This document shows positions 16,325 to 21,527 of a DNA stretch of 21,527 nucleotides, piece by piece. Below the pieces are notes generated by a model, which saw only the letters and a list, made by a program, of their open reading frames with translations, was not told the origin of the DNA and ran no database searches. Origin of the DNA: an uncultured Mesorhizobium sp. (lineage in GTDB: Bacteria; Pseudomonadota; Alphaproteobacteria; Rhizobiales; Rhizobiaceae). The number at the start of each line of letters is the position of its first letter. Positions within the stretch are counted from its first letter, which is position 1. The DNA is taken from the NCBI GenBank assembly GCA_937958475.1, contig CALFXR010000212.1:1-21527 (forward strand), read 5' to 3'. The translations under genes were made by a program, and so were the position numbers.

Positions 16325-18745
16325 ATGAACAACGCCGCCACCGCCGACCCGATCCTCGAGATCGACAACCTGTCGATCTCCTTCTTCACCCGGCGCGGCG
16401 AGATCCCGGCGGTGATGGACTTCTCCTGCAAGGTGATGCCGGGCGAGGCGATGGGCATCGTCGGCGAATCCGGCTGCGGCAAGTCGACCGTGTCGCTCGG
16501 CATCATGCGCGACCTTTCCAATGTCGGGAAGATCGTCGGCGGCAGGATCCGCTTCAAGGGCAGGGACATGGGCGAACTGTCCGCGGCCGAGCTGCGCTCG
16601 ATCCGCGGCAACGAGATCGCCATGATCTACCAGGAGCCGATGGCGAGCCTGAACCCGGCGATGAAGGTCGGGCAGCAGCTGATGGAAGTGCCGATCCTCC
16701 ACGACAAGGTGTCGAAGGAGGAGGCCTGGAACCGCGCGCTGGAGCTGGTCAAGGCGGTGCGCCTGCCCGATCCCGAGCGCATGATGCGCTCCTATCCGCA
16801 CCAGCTGTCGGGCGGCCAGCAGCAGCGCATCGTCATCGCCATGGCGCTCCTGTCGAAACCCGCCCTGCTTCTCCTCGACGAGCCGACGACGGCGCTGGAC
16901 GTCACCGTCGAGGCCGGTATCGTCGATCTGGTCAAGGGGCTCGGCAAGCAGTTCGGCACGTCGATGATCTTCGTGTCGCACAATCTCGGCCTGATCCTCG
17001 AGACCTGCGACCGCATCACGGTCATGTATTCGGGCGAGGCGGTGGAGACGGGCTCGGTCAAGGACGTCTTCGACCGCATGCGCCATCCCTACACGCAGGG
17101 CCTGTTCCGCTCGATCCCGCTGCCCGGCGCCGACAAGAACTCGCGGCCGCTGGTCGCCATTCCCGGCCAGCTGCCGCTGCCGCACGAGCGGCCGAAGGGC
17201 TGCAATTTCGGCCCGCGCTGCCAGCACTTCGTCGATGGCCTGTGCAACGCCGACGAGATCCCGATGATCGCCGTCGACGGCCACGACAACCACTTCAGCC
17301 GCTGCGTGCGCTTCAACGAGATCGACTGGGCGGCGCTGCCGGAGGGCGCGAAGAAGAAGAACACGCCGGTGAAGCCGGGCGCGCCGGTGCTGAAGATCGA
17401 CGATCTCAGGAAATACTACCGCGTCTCGGCCAACGCCATGTTCGGCGGCGGCGAGGGCCGCGTCGTCAAGGCCAACGAGTCGATCAGCTTCGAGGCGCGC
17501 GAATCCGAGACGGTGGCGATCGTCGGCGAATCCGGTTGCGGCAAGTCGACCCTCGCCAAGGTCCTGCTCGGCCTGGAGACGGCGAGTTCGGGCCGCGTCA
17601 CGCTCGGCAACACCGACATCCAGTCGATCGGCATCGAGCAGCGTTCCGTCGACACCATCTCGTCGATCCAGATGGTCTTCCAGAACCCGTTCGACACGCT
17701 CAACCCCAGCCACAGCGTCGGCGCGCAGATCTTGCGCACGCTGGAGAAGTTCAAGGTGGGCAAGACCGCCGCCGACCGGCAGAAGCGCATGCTCGAGCTG
17801 CTCGACCTGGTCAAGCTGCCGCGCGCCTTCGCCGACCGCATGCCGCGCCAGCTCTCGGGCGGGCAGAAGCAGCGCATCGGCGTCGCCCGGGCGTTCGCCG
17901 GCAACGCCAGGGTGGTCGTCGCCGACGAGCCGGTGTCGGCACTCGATGTATCGGTGCAGGCCGCCGTCACCGAGCTGCTGATGGACATCCAGCGGCAGAA
18001 CAAGACGACGATGCTGTTCATCAGCCACGATCTGTCGGTGGTGCGCTACATCGCCGACCGCGTCGTGGTCATGTATCTCGGCCACATCGTCGAACAGGGA
18101 ACGACCGACCAGATCTTCTCGCCGCCCTATCATCCGTATACCGAGGCGCTGCTCTCGGCGATCCCGATCGCCGACACCAGCGTGGTCAAGAAGCACATCG
18201 TCCTCGACGGCGACATTCCCTCTGCGATGAACCCGCCGCCGGGCTGCCCGTTCCAGACGCGCTGCCGCTACAAGTCGCTGGTGCCCGGCAATCTGTGCGA
18301 GACCGAGCTGCCGCCGCTGAAGGACCTCGGCAACGGCCACCACAGCCTGTGCTGGCTCGCCGACGACGTTCTCGCGCGGATGGAGCCGGTGATCAGCTTC
18401 GACCGGCCCGAAGGGGCGGCGCCGTACGATCCCGAGCCGATCGACGCGCCGCATGGCAAGGGTCCGGGCTTCGCCGCGCCGCGTCCGGAGCGTGCCGGCT
18501 CGAAGGTGGCCGGCGTCGAGGCGTCCGAAGCCGCCGCCCGCGACGCGGAACGCGACGCAGCCGACCAGGTGCGTGCCGATGCAGAGCGTGACGACAGCGG
18601 CGACACCGGCGGCTTCGAGCGCGCCGACGGACCGTCCGACGTCGCGCCGGCCTCGCCGCTGCAGGTCGGCGACGGCCGCCAGGCCGACGACGCCGACGGA
18701 CGGGCTGACGACGGCGCACCGCGGAAGCCCGGCGAGCCGCTCTAA
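16325..18745 (+). CDS. Fused dual ATP-binding protein of the peptide/opine-type ABC importer (DppD-DppF-like)
   Basis: An 806-residue cytoplasmic protein carrying both ATPase domains of the importer. Domain 1: Walker A GESGCGKST at 47-55, signature LSGGQ at 161-165, Walker B LLLLDEP with Glu186, switch His219. Domain 2: Walker A at 401-409, LSGGQ at 510-514, Walker B with Glu535, His568. All catalytic residues are intact in both. Each domain is followed by the oligopeptide-transporter C-terminal extension with four cysteines: Cys293, 299, 307, 327 and Cys641, 647, 658, 676. In some Dpp-type ATPases these bind a [4Fe-4S] cluster. From about 691 to the end is an Asp/Glu/Ala/Gly/Arg-rich, probably disordered tail not usual for the family. 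ATG 16325 has GGAG seven bases upstream. It is the last gene of the operon, and its TAA abuts a RIME-like repeat. Confidence 0.95.
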   Translation: MNNAATADPILEIDNLSISFFTRRGEIPAVMDFSCKVMPGEAMGIVGESGCGKSTVSLGIMRDLSNVGKIVGGRIRFKGRDMGELSAAELRSIRGNEIAMIYQEPMASLNPAMKVGQQLMEVPILHDKVSKEEAWNRALELVKAVRLPDPERMMRSYPHQLSGGQQQRIVIAMALLSKPALLLLDEPTTALDVTVEAGIVDLVKGLGKQFGTSMIFVSHNLGLILETCDRITVMYSGEAVETGSVKDVFDRMRHPYTQGLFRSIPLPGADKNSRPLVAIPGQLPLPHERPKGCNFGPRCQHFVDGLCNADEIPMIAVDGHDNHFSRCVRFNEIDWAALPEGAKKKNTPVKPGAPVLKIDDLRKYYRVSANAMFGGGEGRVVKANESISFEARESETVAIVGESGCGKSTLAKVLLGLETASSGRVTLGNTDIQSIGIEQRSVDTISSIQMVFQNPFDTLNPSHSVGAQILRTLEKFKVGKTAADRQKRMLELLDLVKLPRAFADRMPRQLSGGQKQRIGVARAFAGNARVVVADEPVSALDVSVQAAVTELLMDIQRQNKTTMLFISHDLSVVRYIADRVVVMYLGHIVEQGTTDQIFSPPYHPYTEALLSAIPIADTSVVKKHIVLDGDIPSAMNPPPGCPFQTRCRYKSLVPGNLCETELPPLKDLGNGHHSLCWLADDVLARMEPVISFDRPEGAAPYDPEPIDAPHGKGPGFAAPRPERAGSKVAGVEASEAAARDAERDAADQVRADAERDDSGDTGGFERADGPSDVAPASPLQVGDGRQADDADGRADDGAPRKPGEPL

Positions 18746-18746
18746 T

Positions 18747-18852
18747 GCATGTCGCCCAAAAGTGCGCAGCGGTTTTGGGACAACGACATGCGTGAAAAAA
18801 TAAGGACCTAAAGCACGTCGCCTGAATCCGATCGGTCGCGACGTGCTTTAGG
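18747..18852. repeat. RIME-like rhizobial intergenic palindromic element (two hairpins)
   Basis: About 106 bp made of two palindromes. Palindrome 1 pairs GCATGTCG + CCCAAAA (18747-18761) with TTTTGGG + CGACATGC (18773-18791), with a four-base ACAA bulge. Palindrome 2 is a perfect 15-bp repeat, CCTAAAGCACGTCGC (18807-18821) and GCGACGTGCTTTAGG (18838-18852), with CCGATCGG in its loop. Size and two-palindrome layout match the published description of RIME1 elements of rhizobia, and these sequences are familiar from many rhizobial intergenic regions. It starts one base after the ATPase stop codon, between convergent genes. It could act as a bidirectional terminator or 3' stabiliser. Confidence 0.8.
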
Positions 18853-18881
18853 CCTGTCGGGCGGTTACGCCGCAGTGATCG

Positions 18882-19055
18882 TCAGGAGACCGTCTGGTCC
18901 TTCTTGCTCTCGCAGTCGTGGCCGCCGCCGCCCTGGCTCTGCGGTGGCGGGCAATTCTCGCCCGTGCAGGTCTCTTCGGCGGACGCGGCGGGGACGTTCA
19001 GCGTCGCGCCGGACACCGTGGCGAGCATGGCTGCGGCGAGGATCAGACGGCGCAT
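18882..19055 (-). CDS. Small secreted cysteine-containing protein of unknown function
   Basis: A 57-residue product. ATG 19055 is preceded by GGAG nine bases upstream. A clear Sec signal peptide (MRRLILAAAMLATV..., cleavage ASA/EE near residue 26) leaves a mature peptide of only about 31 residues. This contains three cysteines (30, 35, 48) in CTGENCPPP and GGGGHDCES contexts, with a Gly run and a charged C-terminus (KKDQ). A longer in-frame start at 19109 would bury the signal sequence and is less likely. No family was recognised. It lies 132 bases downstream of the transglycosylase gene on the same strand, so co-transcription is possible. The odd cysteine number leaves room for one disulfide plus a free thiol or an intermolecular bond. 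The coding call rests on the ribosome site plus signal peptide and is an inference. Confidence 0.65.
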   Translation of the reverse strand: MRRLILAAAMLATVSGATLNVPAASAEETCTGENCPPPQSQGGGGHDCESKKDQTVS

Positions 19056-19187
19056 TCGGGCGGTCTCCAGGGCAGGCGCCCATGTCGGCGCGTGCCCGAG
19101 CCATAACACGACGCCGCATCTGCCGCTGCGTCACATCCTGGTGAATGACGATCCTGCGCCCTGAAGCGGCATGCTGGCGGTGTTCGC

Positions 19188-19784
19188 CTACCGGCAGGAA
19201 TTCAGCTGCATGTCGTAGGTCTGCGCCATCTCGGCCGTTTCGCGCGCCGTCTTGTCGATGCCGTTGCTGCGCCAGTCGCCGCGGGCATAGCCGCCCCAGC
19301 CGGAATAGTAGGCGAGGTAGAGGTTGTAGGCGTCGGTCGGCGCGATGCCGAACTTCGCCGACGACTTGGCGTGATACCAGCCGACGAAGTCGACGGCGTC
19401 GTCGAAATTGCCGCGCCGCGCGGTAAGATTGCCCGTGTCGCTCTTGTATTCCGCCCAGGTGCCGTCGAGCGCCTGCGAGTAGCCATAGGCGCTGGACAGC
19501 CGCTTGCCCGGAATGAAGCCGAGGATCTTCTTGCGCGGCGGCTTGGCGTCGCCGCGGAAGCCCGATTCCTTGCGCACCGTCGCCATCAGCACCGGCACCG
19601 GCACGCCGTATTTGCGCTCCGTCTTCTTCGCCGCCGACTGCCAGTTGTTGAACCAGCCGTCGCGCTGGTCGAAGACCGCGCAGATGTCGTTGATCTTCTG
19701 CGGCGGCGAGGCGCACGCCGCCAGCGGCAGCAGGGCCGCGGCGACGAGGCAGACTCCGGGAACGCGATACGCACACACGTCCAA
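19188..19784 (-). CDS. Lytic transglycosylase (SLT-domain) lipoprotein
   Basis: A 198-residue lipoprotein if it starts at TTG 19784; GTG 19778 (196 residues) is an equal alternative. No ATG is available in this frame and no good ribosome site was seen. The signal peptide ends in a lipobox, LAAC (Cys24), followed by Ala-Ser, which predicts outer-membrane sorting. The SLT-like fold has a candidate catalytic Glu73 in VRKESGFR (the ES motif), AYGYSQ at 99-104 in the place of the usual GLMQ-type segment, and NLYLAYYSGWGGY at 154-166 matching the AYN-type substrate-groove segment. Such enzymes cleave the MurNAc-GlcNAc bond of peptidoglycan with anhydro-MurNAc formation. It is shorter than Slt70 or MltC, a minimal catalytic domain plus lipid anchor. 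The gene is divergent from the methyltransferase gene. Confidence 0.87.
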   Translation of the reverse strand: MDVCAYRVPGVCLVAAALLPLAACASPPQKINDICAVFDQRDGWFNNWQSAAKKTERKYGVPVPVLMATVRKESGFRGDAKPPRKKILGFIPGKRLSSAYGYSQALDGTWAEYKSDTGNLTARRGNFDDAVDFVGWYHAKSSAKFGIAPTDAYNLYLAYYSGWGGYARGDWRSNGIDKTARETAEMAQTYDMQLNSCR

Positions 19785-19985
19785 GAGCTTAGCGGGGAAA
19801 CGTGAAAGGAATCTTGAGCCATTCGTTAACGCGATGGGCTCGTCGGTGAGCCCATATCATGAATGCGACCCGAAATGTCGCCTTGCATAAAGGTAGCGCG
19901 AAGACATGACGCTGCGGATAAAATCGCGCCCGCCGATGGCGTAATCCTGACAGTCGGGCGGCAGGGCTTCGCTATTGATTGCGCC
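19785..19985. promoter_or_regulatory. Divergent promoter region between the transglycosylase and methyltransferase genes
   Basis: A 201-bp, comparatively AT-rich gap. It holds an 8-bp perfect inverted repeat, ATGGGCTC (19834-19841) and GAGCCCAT (19848-19855), with a six-base spacer and no T-run; an operator or a 5'-UTR hairpin is possible. No convincing -35/-10 pair was found for either gene. Confidence 0.35.
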
Positions 19986-21527
19986 ATGGACGCAGAACCG
20001 AGAAGACGCCGCGGCGCCGCCCGCGCGCTGGGCAAGGGCGCCAGCCCGATCCCGCAGCTGCCGCGGCAGCGCGTGCGCAATCCCTATCCGCCGATGGCGC
20101 TGCTTTCCGCCGACCAGGTCGAGGCGATCCACGATGCCTCGATGCGCATCCTGGAGGAATTCGGCATCGAGGTGATGAGCGGCCGGGCACTGGACCTCTT
20201 CGCCCGTGCCGGCGCGTCCGTCGATCGCGCCACGATGACGGTCAGGATCGATCGCGGCATGGTCGACGCCGCACTGCGCACGACGCCTTCCGCCTACCGG
20301 CTGACGCCGCGCAATGCGGACAACACCGTCCATCTCGGCGGCGACACGCTCAACTTCACCCTCGTCGCCGGCCCGCCCAACGTGCACGACATGGAGCGCG
20401 GCCGGCGCGCCGGCAACCATGCCGACTATTGCGACCTCGTTCGTCTGGCGCAGCATTTCAACTGCATCACCATGTTGGGCAACCAGGTCTGCGCGCCGGT
20501 CGAACTGCCGGCCAACAACCGCCATCTCGACACCTACCTCGCCAACCTGACGCTCACCGACAAGAGTTTTCACGTCTCGGCCATCGGCCGGGGCAGGGCG
20601 CTGGACGGCATCGAAATGATGGCGATCGCGCGCGGTATCGGTCTCGAAGCACTCGCGAAGGATCCGGGCGTCACCACCATCATCTCGGTCAACTCGCCGC
20701 GCCGCTACGACGAGGCGATGTCCGACGGGCTGATGACCATGGCCGAGCACGGCCAGTCGGTCGCCGTCACGCCGTTCACCCTGATGGGGGCGATGAGCCC
20801 GGTGACGCTCGCCGGCGCGCTCGCCCAGCAGAACGCCGAGGCGCTTTTCGGCGTGGTCCTCACCCAGCTGGTCCGGCCGGGCGCGCCGGTCATGTACGGC
20901 GCCTTCACCTCCAACGTCGACATGCGCTCGGGCGCGCCGGCCTTCGGCACGCCGGAGAACACCAAGGCCAACGTCGCCTCGGGCCAGCTCGCCCGCCGCT
21001 ACAATCTGCCCTACCGCACCACGCCCGGCTCGGCGTCGAACGCCGCCGACGCGCAGGGCGCCTACGAGACGATGATGGCGCTGTGGGGCGCCGTGCTCGG
21101 CCACGGCAACCTGATCTACCACGCCGCCGGCTGGCAGGAGGGCGGGCTCACGGCCTCCTTCGAGAAGCTGATCATCGACGTCGAGATGATCCAGCACATG
21201 ATCGAGTTCCTGAAGCCCATCGTCGTCGACGAAGGCGAGCTTGCGCTCGACGCGCTCGGCCGGGTGCCGACCGGCGGCCACTTCTTCGGCGACGCGCATA
21301 CGCTCGCCCGCTACTCGACCGCCTTCTACCAGCCGCTTCTGTCCAACTGGCAGAACCACGAGGCATGGCTGGAGGCCGGCGGCCTCGACGCGACGGCGCG
21401 CGCCACGAGGCTGTGGAAGAAGGCGCTGGAGGAATACGAGCAGCCGCCGATGGACCACGCCATCCGCGAAGAACTCGACGCCTACGTGGCGAAGCGCAAG
21501 GAAGAGATCGGCGGAGGCGAGCCGTGA
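19986..21527 (+). CDS. Trimethylamine methyltransferase (MttB) superfamily protein, non-pyrrolysine type
   Basis: 513 residues, complete; the TGA stop is the last codon of the window. Start ATG 19986 is chosen because an Arg-rich N-terminus leads into RNPYPPMALLSADQVEAIHDASMRILEEFGIEV, the usual opening of the family. A start at 19863 would add 41 unsupported residues, and the ribosome site is weak at both. Family features are a TIM-barrel-type body with FGTPENTKANVASGQLARRYNLP (320-342), SNAADAQGAYE (351-361) and NLIYHAAGWQEGGLTASFEKLIIDVEMI (375-402). No in-frame TAG exists, so it lacks the pyrrolysine of trimethylamine-specific MttB. Characterised non-Pyl members such as MtgB demethylate glycine betaine and other quaternary amines, passing the methyl to a corrinoid protein. 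No corrinoid protein or reactivase gene is visible here, and the substrate is unknown. Rhizobia usually carry several such paralogues. Confidence 0.9.
   Translation: MDAEPRRRRGAARALGKGASPIPQLPRQRVRNPYPPMALLSADQVEAIHDASMRILEEFGIEVMSGRALDLFARAGASVDRATMTVRIDRGMVDAALRTTPSAYRLTPRNADNTVHLGGDTLNFTLVAGPPNVHDMERGRRAGNHADYCDLVRLAQHFNCITMLGNQVCAPVELPANNRHLDTYLANLTLTDKSFHVSAIGRGRALDGIEMMAIARGIGLEALAKDPGVTTIISVNSPRRYDEAMSDGLMTMAEHGQSVAVTPFTLMGAMSPVTLAGALAQQNAEALFGVVLTQLVRPGAPVMYGAFTSNVDMRSGAPAFGTPENTKANVASGQLARRYNLPYRTTPGSASNAADAQGAYETMMALWGAVLGHGNLIYHAAGWQEGGLTASFEKLIIDVEMIQHMIEFLKPIVVDEGELALDALGRVPTGGHFFGDAHTLARYSTAFYQPLLSNWQNHEAWLEAGGLDATARATRLWKKALEEYEQPPMDHAIREELDAYVAKRKEEIGGGEP

Noticed and set aside
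12105..18454. Three long minus-strand open frames (12105-14021, 13795-16101, 16070-18454) opposite the importer genes.
   Set aside because: They mirror high-GC codon bias. Their products are His/Asp/Arg/Gly-rich without motifs, and all sense-strand proteins carry intact family signatures.
19863..19985. An earlier start for the methyltransferase at ATG 19863.
   Set aside because: The added 41 residues do not resemble the family N-terminus and would fill the divergent promoter region.
12108..21527. Importer and methyltransferase as one quaternary-amine uptake and demethylation operon.
   Set aside because: They are separated by a repeat and two opposite-strand genes, so no operon link exists. 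A functional link cannot be supported from this window.

Overview
The window is chromosomal DNA from a high-GC alphaproteobacterium, most likely of the Hyphomicrobiales (a Mesorhizobium/Aminobacter-like rhizobial relative). The grounds are the GC-rich codon use, a tamA-tamB pair of alphaproteobacterial type, a two-palindrome intergenic repeat resembling the rhizobial RIME family, and a protein repertoire usual in rhizobia. There are ten protein genes, one cut by the left edge. No RNA genes, insertion sequences, prophage genes or CRISPR arrays were seen, and no gene-free stretch exceeds 300 bases.

Left part (1-10568) is envelope biogenesis and defence. A large alpha-2-macroglobulin gene, with an N-terminal PAN/Apple-like domain and a CxEQ thioester motif, is on the minus strand and runs off the left edge. 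Divergent from it are tamA (Omp85-family outer-membrane protein) and tamB (inner-membrane-anchored AsmA/DUF490 protein), five bases apart. Together they should form the envelope-spanning translocation and assembly module. A stand-alone zinc-independent MDR oxidoreductase follows (10736-11827).

Centre (12108-18745) is a complete peptide/opine/nickel-type (DppABCDF-like) ABC importer in one direction: Tat-type binding protein, hairpin, two permeases, a 208-bp gap holding a heptad-armed inverted-repeat element, and one protein with both ATPase domains. Both permeases are larger than usual for their families. Each ATPase half ends in a four-cysteine motif, and the fused protein carries a 115-residue acidic tail. 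The substrate cannot be read from the sequence.

Right part (18746-21527): the importer ends at a RIME-like repeat. Two minus-strand genes follow, a 57-residue secreted cysteine-containing microprotein and an SLT-type lytic transglycosylase lipoprotein. Divergent from these is a complete MttB-superfamily corrinoid-type methyltransferase with no in-frame amber codon, so it is a non-pyrrolysine member; its stop codon is the last three bases of the window.

No clearly new defence or mobile system was found. The points most worth a second look are the importer's unusual architecture (extra membrane segments, paired Cys4 motifs, acidic tail), the heptad-repeat element inside its operon, the microprotein, and the unassigned methyltransferase.
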